DNA of 36,684 nt, from contig JANYFN010000019.1 of NCBI GenBank assembly GCA_025362675.1, positions 1 to 36,684 on the forward strand. Direction: 5' to 3'. This document shows positions 1 to 8,679 of this stretch, one piece after another. The notes beneath the pieces are model-generated. The model saw nothing but the letters and a program-made list of their open reading frames with translations. It was not told where the DNA came from and searched no databases. Source of the DNA: Limisphaerales bacterium (GTDB taxonomy: Bacteria; Verrucomicrobiota; Verrucomicrobiia; Limisphaerales; UBA11358). How positions within the stretch are numbered: position 1 is the first letter of the stretch; the number at the start of each line of letters is the position of its first letter. Position numbers and translations under genes: made by a program.

Positions 1-734
1 TCGTTTTTCACAAAGCTGCAATCTCGCCCATAGATGCGTGCGGCTTCGTTCAATCGCGGCCCAGCATACGAAAAGAATTGAATCGCGTCTGCGGAATGCC
101 CACCCCTGCCACTACCATTTCCTCGAACATGGGCAAGCAGCGCAACGAACTGGTCTGGCTCCGGCAGTTTCAATTCCTTCCGGCGCACACGCGCCCGTTT
201 TACGTCTTTGTCTTTGGCGGGGTTGTCGTAACGCACACCCGAATCCATAGCGATGTCCAGAATCCGCCGGAGAACAGAAAGCGTTCCGTTTATTACCGTG
301 GAAGCATACATTTTTCCAAACCGCGACCGCCATTCGAGGCAGTCAAACTTCGTGATGCGTTTCACATCCATCTGTTCCAAGCCAGTCCAAGTTTTGAGAA
401 GATCAATGGCCGCTCGTTCGTTGTATTTTTTCGTGCTTTCCTTAATATCAGTGGCGTGTTTCTGGCGTTCTCTGAAAATTGCGAGCGCATCGCCAAAAGT
501 CATTTTCCCGACAATCTTGGTTTGCGACGGCGCGACGGCGCGATGTTCAGCATCCACCACGTCGGCCAATCGCAGTTTGGCCACCGAAAGAATGTTGGTA
601 TCGAGTGACTTTCGGACAAGCTTGCCACGCACCTTCGCGCGGGCAAAATATATGCCGGAGGGTTCATAGCGAACCAGATTGGCGACGGGAGCTTTTGTCC
701 AGAGGCTTTCAGATTCAGAATTTTCGGTTTTCAT
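1..734 (-). CDS. Tyrosine recombinase (integrase), C-terminal part outside the window
   Basis: The reverse strand reads open from an ATG at 734 to the window edge, giving 244 residues without a stop; the C-terminus is missing because the window ends. Residues about 28-60 resemble the AP2-like N-terminal DNA-binding strand region of phage integrases (SGIYFARAKVRGKLVRKSL). Residues about 78-170 fit the helical core-binding domain. The catalytic domain begins near 190 and carries the first catalytic arginine in AGPRLNEAARIYGRD (R227), equivalent to the TGLRxSE motif of the family. The remaining catalytic residues (K, HxxR, H/W, Y) would lie to the left and cannot be checked. The gene points away from a tRNA-Arg 3' fragment at 845-893, the usual arrangement of an integrase beside its att site. 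Family assignment is firm; whether it is functional is unknown. Confidence 0.88.
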   Translation of the reverse strand, partial: MKTENSESESLWTKAPVANLVRYEPSGIYFARAKVRGKLVRKSLDTNILSVAKLRLADVVDAEHRAVAPSQTKIVGKMTFGDALAIFRERQKHATDIKESTKKYNERAAIDLLKTWTGLEQMDVKRITKFDCLEWRSRFGKMYASTVINGTLSVLRRILDIAMDSGVRYDNPAKDKDVKRARVRRKELKLPEPDQFVALLAHVRGNGSGRGGHSADAIQFFSYAGPRLNEAARIYGRDCSFVKN

Positions 735-741
735 GGAAACA

Positions 742-826
742 GTATCAGATGGCGGTATCAGATTGGGTGTAACGGAATCATTACAAAATGAAGACCGCCC
801 AATGTTTATTGTGTTCTCTTGATACC
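742..826. repeat. Short repeats between integrase start and att site
   Basis: GTATCAGAT occurs twice in direct orientation (742-750 and 755-763, 13-bp period), and TGATACC at 820-826 is the inverse complement of GGTATCA at 754-760. Repeats of this size beside an integrase gene and an att site are typical of arm-type or excisionase binding sites. That role is inference. Confidence 0.4.
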
Positions 827-844
827 GACATGAAGGAAGGCTAC

Positions 845-893
845 GCTGTTTCCTAAACAATGGATCACGGTTCAATTCCGTGCGGGGGCACCA
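845..893 (+). other. 3' fragment of tRNA-Arg(CCT), presumptive att site
   Basis: The stretch ends like a tRNA: a T-stem/loop/T-stem (CACGG 866-870, TTCAATT 871-877, CCGTG 878-882), an acceptor 3' strand CGGGGGC (883-889), discriminator A and encoded CCA (891-893). Before it is a seven-base anticodon loop TTCCTAA (850-856) with anticodon CCT and the 3' anticodon stem ACAAT. The 5' anticodon stem (GCTGT, 845-849) no longer pairs well, and no D-arm or GCCCCCG acceptor strand lies upstream, so this is not an intact tRNA. Identity to the tRNA seems to start around the anticodon loop, within the palindrome TGTTTCCTAAACA (847-859), a common crossover place for tyrosine recombinases. The intact tRNA gene should lie beyond the left edge. 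Confidence 0.72.
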
Positions 894-1032
894 CTTCCGC
901 CGCTTATAAAAGTCAGGTGATAGACCAATAACCGTTCACCATTTATTGCTTTTGAGCACACCGTGCCGCGCAACAATGTTACCGGTTGCAATTGTCGTCA
1001 GTTGTTCTGAAAATACCTGAAACCATTTCATC

Positions 1033-4000
1033 GTGATCAGAAAAATCCTGCCACTGCAATTCAAGCCAAAACCAAACTTGGGGTTTATTTTATTGGCGCT
1101 GGCGATCTGTTTTCAGCAAATCAGTTTCGCGCAGACGAAGCGCGCGGGCGCAGCTGCCCGACCGGAGTTGAACTACGAGCCGCACGGCAATTTTGCAAAC
1201 AATGTGGCGCGTCCGTTGCGTTACTGGCCGATCAATGGTGATTTTGTCATCACCAACGGCGCGGAATTTTTTAATCGTCCGCTTTATTGCCTCAACTCCG
1301 GCTTCCGCATTGACGGTGGGGACAAGCCAGAATTTTCGCTCTACCTGCCGGGACGAGGCGGCAATTTGCGCCTAGGCATCAAAACTTCTGGCGGCATGAA
1401 ATGGTTGAATGACGCGGCGCAAATCGTCACGCGCTACCGGGCTGGCTCACTGATTTATGAAATCCGCGATCCGCTGCTTGACGATGCCGAACTGGATTTG
1501 ACCGCGCTCCCGTTGAGCGAGACGAAAGGATTGATTCTGTGCGCGAAGTTTTTGGAGAGCCGAGTTCCTTGGGTATCTCCGGTGAAACTGATATTCGCTT
1601 TTGGCGGCGCGAACGGGATGAGAGGCGCGCGCGGTGGAGACATCGGTTGCGAGCGCGAGCCGGTCGGAAACTTTTTCCAGCTCAAGCCGGAGCAGTGCCG
1701 TGGAAACGAATTTGTCATCACGACAAACCGATTTGTTTTGCACAGCAAAGCGGCGACCCTAGCCGGATTTTTTCCACTGGGAACCAGGTTGCAACTTGTG
1801 GATGCGAGCAAATGGGACGCGCGCGGCGATTTGCTTTCCACGACAAATGCCAAAACAGAATTGCCGGTCCTGATTGGCGAACTGGAATTACAAACTGACC
1901 ATGAATATTTTCTCACGCTGCAACAAATTAGCAGCGATGAGAAAACTAAAGTGGATGATTTGGCTGAGTTGTTTTCGGCCGCTGAAAGTCATCGCCGCTC
2001 AATTGCAGCGCGCGTGTTGGTAGCAACGCCGGACCCTTTCATCAATGCCGCCGCTGCGGCGCTGAACATGGCGGCGGACGCGGTGTGGGATGACAAGCAG
2101 CAATCTTTCATGCACGGCGCGGTGGCGTGGCGGACACGGCTGCTTGGCTGGCGCGGCCAATACGCTGGCGACGCGCTGGGCTGGCATGAACGCACGGCAA
2201 CGCATTTTGAGGGTTTTGCCACAACCCAAAATACGGATGCGATTCCGGAGACAATTCCGTCCGCTGACGAGCAATTTAATCTCGCGCGCAGCGAGGCGGC
2301 GATCCACTCGAACGGCGACCTTTCCAAAAATCATTACGACATGAATCTCGTCGGCGTGGACGCGTTCTTTCGGCATCTATTGTGGACGGGGGATACAAAT
2401 TTCGCGCTCGCGATGTGGCCGACCATTGAGCGACATCTCGCGTGGGAACGACGGTTGTTTCGCCGCGAATTTGGCACTGATAAGCTGCCACTTTACGAAG
2501 CTTACGCCGCGATTTGGGCGAGCGACGATTTAAATTACAGTGGCGGCGGCACGGCGCACGCGAGCGCTTACAATTATTTTGCCAACACAATGGCGTCGCG
2601 CGTCGCTAAAATTCTTGGCAAGGATTCTTCAATCTACGAAAACGAAGCGGCGTTAATTTTGCGCGGCATGAATAAATATCTTTGGCTCGCTGACGATGGA
2701 AATTTTGCCGAGTCAAAAGATTTGCTCGGTCGGCAACGCGTGCACCCGAATTCCGGTTTGTGGACGTTTTATCACACGATTGATTCCGAAGTGCCGACGC
2801 CGTCGCAAGCGTGGCAGATGGCGCGCTGGATGGATGAGCACAGTGCGCATATTCCCATTCGCGGCGTAAATGTGCCGGACGAAAATCTGTTCACGCTGCC
2901 GGAAACGAGTTGGATGCCGTATCAATGGTCGCTCAATAATGTCGTCATGGCCGAGGCCGCGCACACGGCGCTCGGCTTCTGGCAGGCGAACCGCGCGGAA
3001 GCCGCATTTTTATTGTTCAAGGGCGAATTGCTCGACTCGGCGTTTCTCGGTTTGTGTCCGGGAAATTTTGGTGCGATGACGTCGCACGATATGGCGCGCG
3101 GCGAGGCGCAACGCGATTTTGGCGATGCGATTGGAATCAATTCCCGCGCGCTCGTTGAAGGACTTTTTGGAATCAAACCGGATGCGCTGGCGGGAGAATT
3201 AAAAATCGTTCCCGGATTTCCAATAAAGTGGAATCACGCAAGCATCCGTCATCCCGATGTTGATTTTGAATTTAATCGCGACGGTTTGACCGAGACATAT
3301 TTGATCAAACCCAAATTTCCGAAGTCCATGGGATTGACCTTGCAAATCGCTGCGTTGGGAACTGAGGCGGAAGTTACGGTGAATGGTCGATCGGAAAAAT
3401 GGAAATGGATTGGAGATTTATTTGGGGTGCGGCGGATTGAGATCGCTAACTCAGCGACTGAAAGATTTGAAGTGGTTGTGAAGTGGAGCGGAGCGTTTCC
3501 AGCCGAAAAAGTCGGGCCGGAAATTTCGGTTGAAACGCTGAAGCAAAATCCGGCGTTTGATTGGACCAATACCATTTCTTCCGCTCAAAAGCTTGAGGCG
3601 GTGAATCTAGTTCCGTGCTTCAACGACCAAGTGACCCAGATTTTTCGCAACGAATATCGTTCACCCCGCTCGCCATTCGCCTCACTCGCGATTCCCAAAC
3701 AGGGCATTGGCGGCTGGTGCGAGCCGAATGCGAATTTTGAGGTGGACGATTCCGGTCTGCGGGAACTCTCCAAAAAAAATGGCGGGAAGATTGTTCTGCC
3801 GGACGGAATTTGGTTCGCGACGCCGGGCGACACAAGCGCGAAAAATATTATCTTCACCTCGCAATGGGACAATTATCCGCGCGAAGTCTTAGTGCCGCTC
3901 ACGGGTAAATCCTCGCACGCATTTTTGCTGATGGCTGGTTCAACGGACGCGATGAAGAGCCGGTTTGATAACGGCGAGGTGATTGCGACCTATGCCGACG

Positions 4001-4305
4001 GCACCACCACGAGACTCGCCTTGAATAATCCGGTGAACTGGTGGCCGATTGATCAGGATTATTTCATTGATGACTTTGCTTTTCGCCGCGATGAACCCAT
4101 TCCGCCGCGGGTGGATTTACGGACCGGAAAAATCCGCCTGCTTGATGTCCAACGTTTCAAGGGCCAAGGTAAAAAAGTTCCCGGCGGCGCGGCGACAGTT
4201 TTAGAATTACCGCTCGACGCGACGAAGGAGTTGAAATCGTTGACTGTGCGCGCGCTCGCGAACGAAGTTGTCCTTGGTCTGATGAGCGTGACCTTGGCGC
4301 GTTGA
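1033..4305 (+). CDS. Secreted DUF4450-type glycosidase-like protein
   Basis: This 1090-residue protein opens at a GTG and has a signal peptide ending near residue 34 (hydrophobic core LGFILLALAICF, then SFAQ). The segment at about residues 75-115 (NGAEFFNRPLYCLNSGFRI, then PEFSLYLPGRGGNL) matches what I recall of DUF4450, found in large secreted proteins of Bacteroidetes and Verrucomicrobia that act on polysaccharides. Residues about 330-720 are rich in W, Y and H with alternating helices (for example WRTRLLGWRGQYAGDALGWH), as in six-hairpin (alpha/alpha)6 glycosidases; the C-terminal part is beta-rich. A hydrolytic role on plant or algal glycans is inference, and no substrate can be named. 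No clear ribosome binding site precedes the GTG. It is followed after 6 bp by a phosphatase-like gene, so the two may be cotranscribed. Confidence 0.75.
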   Translation: MIRKILPLQFKPKPNLGFILLALAICFQQISFAQTKRAGAAARPELNYEPHGNFANNVARPLRYWPINGDFVITNGAEFFNRPLYCLNSGFRIDGGDKPEFSLYLPGRGGNLRLGIKTSGGMKWLNDAAQIVTRYRAGSLIYEIRDPLLDDAELDLTALPLSETKGLILCAKFLESRVPWVSPVKLIFAFGGANGMRGARGGDIGCEREPVGNFFQLKPEQCRGNEFVITTNRFVLHSKAATLAGFFPLGTRLQLVDASKWDARGDLLSTTNAKTELPVLIGELELQTDHEYFLTLQQISSDEKTKVDDLAELFSAAESHRRSIAARVLVATPDPFINAAAAALNMAADAVWDDKQQSFMHGAVAWRTRLLGWRGQYAGDALGWHERTATHFEGFATTQNTDAIPETIPSADEQFNLARSEAAIHSNGDLSKNHYDMNLVGVDAFFRHLLWTGDTNFALAMWPTIERHLAWERRLFRREFGTDKLPLYEAYAAIWASDDLNYSGGGTAHASAYNYFANTMASRVAKILGKDSSIYENEAALILRGMNKYLWLADDGNFAESKDLLGRQRVHPNSGLWTFYHTIDSEVPTPSQAWQMARWMDEHSAHIPIRGVNVPDENLFTLPETSWMPYQWSLNNVVMAEAAHTALGFWQANRAEAAFLLFKGELLDSAFLGLCPGNFGAMTSHDMARGEAQRDFGDAIGINSRALVEGLFGIKPDALAGELKIVPGFPIKWNHASIRHPDVDFEFNRDGLTETYLIKPKFPKSMGLTLQIAALGTEAEVTVNGRSEKWKWIGDLFGVRRIEIANSATERFEVVVKWSGAFPAEKVGPEISVETLKQNPAFDWTNTISSAQKLEAVNLVPCFNDQVTQIFRNEYRSPRSPFASLAIPKQGIGGWCEPNANFEVDDSGLRELSKKNGGKIVLPDGIWFATPGDTSAKNIIFTSQWDNYPREVLVPLTGKSSHAFLLMAGSTDAMKSRFDNGEVIATYADGTTTRLALNNPVNWWPIDQDYFIDDFAFRRDEPIPPRVDLRTGKIRLLDVQRFKGQGKKVPGGAATVLELPLDATKELKSLTVRALANEVVLGLMSVTLAR

Positions 4306-4311
4306 CGAGGA

Positions 4312-4695
4312 ATGCCAACTTACGTGAAACCCCGGCTCAAAATTCTTTTCGTGTGTGCGATGAATAAGAAGCGGAGCGCCACGGCGGAACAATTATATCG
4401 CAACGATGCGCGCCTGGAGGTGCGGTCGGCGGGCGTGCGCAGTGAAGCAAAGCGGCGCGTGAGTGAAAGCGACATGCGGTGGGCGGATATTGTTTTTGCG
4501 ATGGAGCGCAGTCATAAGCGCTGGCTGGCGTCGCAATTTCCAGAGCTCGACTTGCCGCCGATTGAGGTGTTGGAAATTCCCGATGACTACGAATTCATGG
4601 ATGTGGAATTACAGGAAATGCTACGGCTGACGCTTGATCCGGAAATTAATTCACTTCTATCTGCTCGTGAAGATTCTCGCGCCCAAGATAATTAA
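4312..4695 (+). CDS. Small low-molecular-weight phosphotyrosine phosphatase-like protein
   Basis: This is a 127-residue protein with the CX5R(S/T) phosphate-binding signature near the N-terminus: ILFVCAMNKKRSATAEQLY, corresponding to the VCxGNxCRSP loop of low-molecular-weight protein tyrosine phosphatases. The cysteine and arginine are present, but the usual glycine before the asparagine is methionine. SAGV and a WADIVFAMERSHKRWL segment match the family's central part, and IPDDYEF could carry the aspartate general acid. It is shorter than classical LMW-PTPs (about 150 residues) and fits the abbreviated bacterial group. The start ATG follows GAGG closely. It overlaps the convergent hemA stop by 4 bp. 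Phosphatase activity is likely but the substrate is unknown. Confidence 0.78.
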   Translation: MPTYVKPRLKILFVCAMNKKRSATAEQLYRNDARLEVRSAGVRSEAKRRVSESDMRWADIVFAMERSHKRWLASQFPELDLPPIEVLEIPDDYEFMDVELQEMLRLTLDPEINSLLSAREDSRAQDN

Positions 4696-5720
4696 CGTGC
4701 CGCTGCGGGTTGGTAACCTTCAAGCAGAGTAGCAACTTTCTCGGCAATAATCTGTTCGCAGCGGGCAACTTCTTCGTGGCGCAATTTCAGGTATTCGCTC
4801 GCGATACTTTGGAGGTCGTCCACGTTGTAGAGATAGACGTTATCGAGCTCGTTGACGGCGGGATCAATGTCGCGCGGCACGGCGATATCAATGAGGAGCA
4901 GGGGACGATTCTTGCGGCGGCGCATCAGCGGTTCGAGTTTGGTGCGGTCGAGAATGTGATGTGACGCGGCGGTGCTGCTGATGGCGATGTCGATGCGCTC
5001 AAACTCGTCAGGCCATTGCTCGAAAGGCACGGCGCGTCCGCCGAGTTCAGCGGCGAGAGCGTGGGCGCGTTCAGGTGAACGGTTCGTGAAGGTGATTTTT
5101 TTCACGCCGCGTGATTGTAAGGCGCGCGCAGTCTTCTCACTGGTTTCGCCAGCGCCGATGACGAGAACTTCGTGTTCGGCAAGTGTGCTAAAAATTTTCT
5201 CGGCCAGTTCCACGGCGGCGGACATCACGGAAACGCTGCCGCGCTGGATGTTGGTTTCCGTGCGGATGTGCTTGGCGACATTGAAGGCGCGCTGAAATGC
5301 TTTGTTAAGCCGCGCGCCGGTGTGTTTGTGTTGAAAGGCGAGGTCGTAAGCCTGCTTGAGCTGACCGAAAATTTCTGTTTCGCCGATAACCATCGAGTCG
5401 AGTCCGGCCGCAACTTTGAAGAGGTGGTGCAAGCTGTGCGGCTCGGCAATGGTGTAAAGTTCATCCCCGAGCGCGCCGTCGTAAGCGTGGTGCGCGATGA
5501 GAAATTTTTTCAATTCTACGAACGCCGTTTCTGGTGCCAACGGGGTGACGATGTAAAGTTCCACGCGGTTGCAGGTGGAGAGAATAGCGGCTTCGGTGGC
5601 GAGACCGGATTCGCGCAACGCAGCGAGTGCGCCGGGAATTTTCTCACCGGCAAAGGCGAAACGCTCGCGTAGTTGCACGGGCGCTGAACGGTGGCTTAAT
5701 CCGATGACGACGACGCTCAT
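4692..5720 (-). CDS. hemA: Glutamyl-tRNA reductase
   Basis: This enzyme reduces glutamyl-tRNA(Glu) to glutamate-1-semialdehyde with NADPH, the first committed step of C5-pathway tetrapyrrole synthesis. The N-terminal catalytic domain has SHRSAP (residues 9-14) and STCNRVELY with the catalytic cysteine at position 50, the canonical position. The NADPH-binding domain has VIGAGETSEKTARAL. At 342 residues it is shorter than the usual 400-450: the protein stops after the spinal helix (LRHEEVARCEQIIAEKVA), so most of the C-terminal dimerisation domain is missing. The ATG overlaps the stop of the upstream cytochrome assembly gene by 4 bp, so the two are translationally coupled, linking haem supply to cytochrome maturation. 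Confidence 0.95.
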   Translation of the reverse strand: MSVVVIGLSHRSAPVQLRERFAFAGEKIPGALAALRESGLATEAAILSTCNRVELYIVTPLAPETAFVELKKFLIAHHAYDGALGDELYTIAEPHSLHHLFKVAAGLDSMVIGETEIFGQLKQAYDLAFQHKHTGARLNKAFQRAFNVAKHIRTETNIQRGSVSVMSAAVELAEKIFSTLAEHEVLVIGAGETSEKTARALQSRGVKKITFTNRSPERAHALAAELGGRAVPFEQWPDEFERIDIAISSTAASHHILDRTKLEPLMRRRKNRPLLLIDIAVPRDIDPAVNELDNVYLYNVDDLQSIASEYLKLRHEEVARCEQIIAEKVATLLEGYQPAAAR

Positions 5721-6622
5721 TGTCCAGTGATGAGTGACGAGCCACCTTCGGCGAGCAGCGGGTAGGTGCGTTGGGTGGTCACGCGTTCGCTGGCAGATGG
5801 CTGCTCTTGGTGCAGGGGAGAAAATTTATTGGTCAGACCGAACGTCAGCAATAGACAGGCAAAGGCGACGACAATACCCCAGGCGAAGCGCCGAGCCGAG
5901 CGTCCAAAAAATTTATGTGCCACGAGCGCTTCGAGATACACGAGCCAGAGCAGCGCCGACCAAAGGACTTTGGTGTCGGAGAAATACGATTTGCCTTCCG
6001 GTCGCGGCAGCAGCCAGCCCGCGACCAAACCTACTGTGAGCAGAACAAAACCTACGGCCACTAAGCGTGTGGTGATGAGTTCTAGCCTTTGAATTGAAGG
6101 GAGAAACGAGAGAAGCGCGCGGAGTTTGCGGACTTTTAAATCACGCTGTTGAGCCATAAACATTGCCGCCGCCACCGCTGCCAGGCCGAACGCGCCGTAG
6201 GCTTGCAAAATGGTTGCGGCATGCAGGCTGCGCAGCGCGCCAGAGAATTCAGGCTTCGGTCCGTGCGGCGGATCGAGCGACGGCATCAGCGCAAACACGC
6301 CGACGGTGAACAACACCGGGGCCGCGAATGCACAGATGAATTTGAAGCGCGGCATGAGCGCATAAGCCAGTGATGCGAGGCCGAGCGCCCAGAGCAGAAA
6401 GGTGGTTGCCTCGTAGAGATTATTGACGGGGCAACTGTGCAGCGAGAGTCCCCGCTTCGTCATCGCTAACGTGTGCAACGCGACACCAGCAGCGAGCAGG
6501 AAATAATTTACCCAGTCATCGCGGCGAAAACCTTTGCGCCAGAGGAAAACAGAATAGACCGTCGCGCTGCCGTAAAGCAGCACGGCGAGCAAAAAACAAT
6601 GCCGGTCAGTGAACCAAGCCAT
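5717..6622 (-). CDS. Cytochrome c assembly protein, HemX/CcsA-like
   Basis: A 301-residue polytopic membrane protein with about eight hydrophobic segments spread from residue 5 to about 265. The segment SCPVNNLYEATTFLLWAL resembles the conserved region of the PF01578 family (CcsA/CcmC/HemX), which handles haem at the membrane; histidines at LHTLAM, SLHAA and VAHKFFG are candidate haem ligands. It sits directly before hemA with an ATGA overlap, the same pairing as HemX-hemA in many bacteria, where HemX modulates GluTR level or cytochrome biogenesis. No Shine-Dalgarno precedes the ATG. Family is secure; choosing between a cytochrome c maturation role and a HemX regulatory role is not possible from sequence alone. 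Confidence 0.85.
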   Translation of the reverse strand: MAWFTDRHCFLLAVLLYGSATVYSVFLWRKGFRRDDWVNYFLLAAGVALHTLAMTKRGLSLHSCPVNNLYEATTFLLWALGLASLAYALMPRFKFICAFAAPVLFTVGVFALMPSLDPPHGPKPEFSGALRSLHAATILQAYGAFGLAAVAAAMFMAQQRDLKVRKLRALLSFLPSIQRLELITTRLVAVGFVLLTVGLVAGWLLPRPEGKSYFSDTKVLWSALLWLVYLEALVAHKFFGRSARRFAWGIVVAFACLLLTFGLTNKFSPLHQEQPSASERVTTQRTYPLLAEGGSSLITGQ

Positions 6623-6720
6623 GCGAACAGCTTAAATGCCGCGTTGGCCGGTGCAAGCGTGCAATTAAAATTGAACTTTTTAGCGCTGGTTTTCTTTGCC
6701 AAGATGCCGCTACTAAATCC

Positions 6721-8679
6721 ATGAATAATTTCCGAAATGGTGGCCGCTGCACATTTGTTTTGCTGGCAATATCGTTCTTAGTGAGCGCCGGCAGTTTTGC
6801 GTTGCCGGCAAAAACTTTTTGTGAGTTTTATATTTCGACCAGCGGCAGGGATGCGAATCCCGGCACGAAATCGAAACCGTTTCTCACGTTGACACACGCA
6901 CGTGACATCGTGCAGACGATGGTTCCAAGTATGACCGGCGATATCGTAGTTAATCTCCGTGGCGGAAATTATTCGTTGACCGAGCCAGTAGAATTTCGCT
7001 CGCCAGATTCAGGGATCAATAGTTTCAACATTATTTATCGGGCTTACAAAAATGAAACTCCCGTCATCAGCGGTGGCGTCTTGGTGACGAACTGGACGCT
7101 GGATCATGGCCGAGTTTATTCAGCGAAATTAAATTGGGATGGCAAGTTGCGCGGTTTGTTTGTCAACGGGCAGCGCGCGGCGATGACACAAAAAGAATTC
7201 AAGGGCAGAGGAGCCTGGGGCGAATTTATCGTCACCGGTCGCGAGCCGTGGGCGGAGACGCCCGGCAAAACTTTGGACGGAATTCAATTTGATCCGGCGG
7301 AAGTTCCCGCGCTGACCAATCCCTCCGATGCGGAACTCTTGCAGCATCGCACTTGGAATTTTTTGGTGATGGGCGTGCGCGACGTCGCAACGGAATCGGG
7401 CGCGCGCATTTTGAAACTGCAACAGCCCTGTGGTGCGATTGCGGCAACGCTGGCGTGGGGGTGTAACCTCGGTCCCACAAATAATTTTACCATCTGTAAT
7501 GCCTTCGAATTTTTGAATGCGCCGGGTCAGTTTTATTTTAACCGCGTGACCCACACGCTTTATTATTTTGCCCGCAATGACGAGGACATGAGCAAGGCTA
7601 CAGTTATCGCGCCACTCAGTGAAGGGTTGCTGAGACTTTCTGGAAATTCGACGAATAATCGCGTAAAAAACCTTAGTTTCAGCGGTATAACTTTTGCCTA
7701 TGACCATTGGCTGCTGGAAAAAATCGGCGATTCGCGCGGCGTGGTGGGCGTGCAAAGTCTTGGTCTTTACACACGCTTTCGTGCTGATGGCAATCATCAT
7801 AAAAGTCATTACGACATCTTGAATCTGCCGCCAGCGACCGTTGAAATTCGCAACGCAGAAAATATCCGCTTTGAACAAAATTATTTTGTCCACCTCGCCC
7901 GCGGTTCGGCGGTCAGCCTCGTGAACGATGTCGTGGATAGCTCGATTATCGGCAATGTTTTCAATGATATTTCCGGCAATGCCGTGAACGTCGGCCACCC
8001 GCAACACTACCTGATCGGCGATGGCCCGTTGTTCGCCAACGGCGTCGAAGGTGTTTGTGCGCGCGATAAAATTTCCAATAATTACATCCGTAAAGTGAGT
8101 CTTGATTACAAACAAGGCGAGGCCATCAGCGGGTTTTTCACTGAAGCGGTGGAGATCTCACATAACGATATTCAGGGCGTGCCTTATGGTGGAATCGCGC
8201 TTGGCTGGTGGTGGGGTAACGCGGAAATTCCGGCCTCCACCGTGCCAAAAAATAATGCGATTTTGTTCAATCGGGTATTCGACACGCAACAAGAACTACT
8301 GAAGGACGGCGGGGCGATTTATGTCTTGGGCGAGCAGCCCGGCGGGCGCATCCAAGGTAATTACGTTCACTCGCTGACGAGACTGATTTATCCGGATGAT
8401 GGCTCAGCGTTTTGGAACATTTCTAATAACGTCCTCGACCCACAGCCCAATGGTAAGTGGCTGTTTGTATGGACCGATCGCATTCACGACCTGCGGATTG
8501 AAAATAATTTTATCACCGGCACGAACTTGCAAAACAAGGCGACGGATAATTGCACGCCTATTAATACGACGTTGATGAGAAAATCTTTTTCCGCCGAAGC
8601 GAAGAAAATTGTGGCCGCCGCGGGCCTCGAAAAAAATTACCGTAACCTTCCCGGAAAAATTCAGCCTTGGATGAAGTAG
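6721..8679 (+). CDS. Secreted right-handed parallel beta-helix protein
   Basis: A 652-residue exported protein with an N-terminal signal sequence (hydrophobic FVLLAISFLVSAGSFA). It begins with FYISTSGRDANPGTKSKPF followed by LTHARDIV, the standard opening of secreted beta-helix proteins related to pectate lyases and polysaccharide epimerases. From about residue 300 to 600 there are repeated N-rich turns (IENNFITG, ISNNYIRKV, ISHNDIQGV) typical of stacked beta-helix coils. An action on polysaccharide is probable from family; the exact activity (lyase, hydrolase or binding) is unknown. The last 19 bp overlap the convergent rex gene. No Shine-Dalgarno is visible before the ATG. Confidence 0.82.
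   Translation: MNNFRNGGRCTFVLLAISFLVSAGSFALPAKTFCEFYISTSGRDANPGTKSKPFLTLTHARDIVQTMVPSMTGDIVVNLRGGNYSLTEPVEFRSPDSGINSFNIIYRAYKNETPVISGGVLVTNWTLDHGRVYSAKLNWDGKLRGLFVNGQRAAMTQKEFKGRGAWGEFIVTGREPWAETPGKTLDGIQFDPAEVPALTNPSDAELLQHRTWNFLVMGVRDVATESGARILKLQQPCGAIAATLAWGCNLGPTNNFTICNAFEFLNAPGQFYFNRVTHTLYYFARNDEDMSKATVIAPLSEGLLRLSGNSTNNRVKNLSFSGITFAYDHWLLEKIGDSRGVVGVQSLGLYTRFRADGNHHKSHYDILNLPPATVEIRNAENIRFEQNYFVHLARGSAVSLVNDVVDSSIIGNVFNDISGNAVNVGHPQHYLIGDGPLFANGVEGVCARDKISNNYIRKVSLDYKQGEAISGFFTEAVEISHNDIQGVPYGGIALGWWWGNAEIPASTVPKNNAILFNRVFDTQQELLKDGGAIYVLGEQPGGRIQGNYVHSLTRLIYPDDGSAFWNISNNVLDPQPNGKWLFVWTDRIHDLRIENNFITGTNLQNKATDNCTPINTTLMRKSFSAEAKKIVAAAGLEKNYRNLPGKIQPWMK

Noticed and set aside
78-608. 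Forward open frame of 176 codons at the left edge
   Set aside because: It is the complement of the tyrosine recombinase gene, whose protein on the reverse strand has a clear family pattern.
820-893. Complete tRNA gene
   Set aside because: The 3' half is excellent but no acceptor 5' strand, D-arm or well-paired anticodon stem is present upstream.
7129-8115. Long reverse frame (328 codons) inside the beta-helix gene
   Set aside because: Shadow of the forward gene, which has a signal peptide and beta-helix repeats; the reverse product has no recognisable domain.
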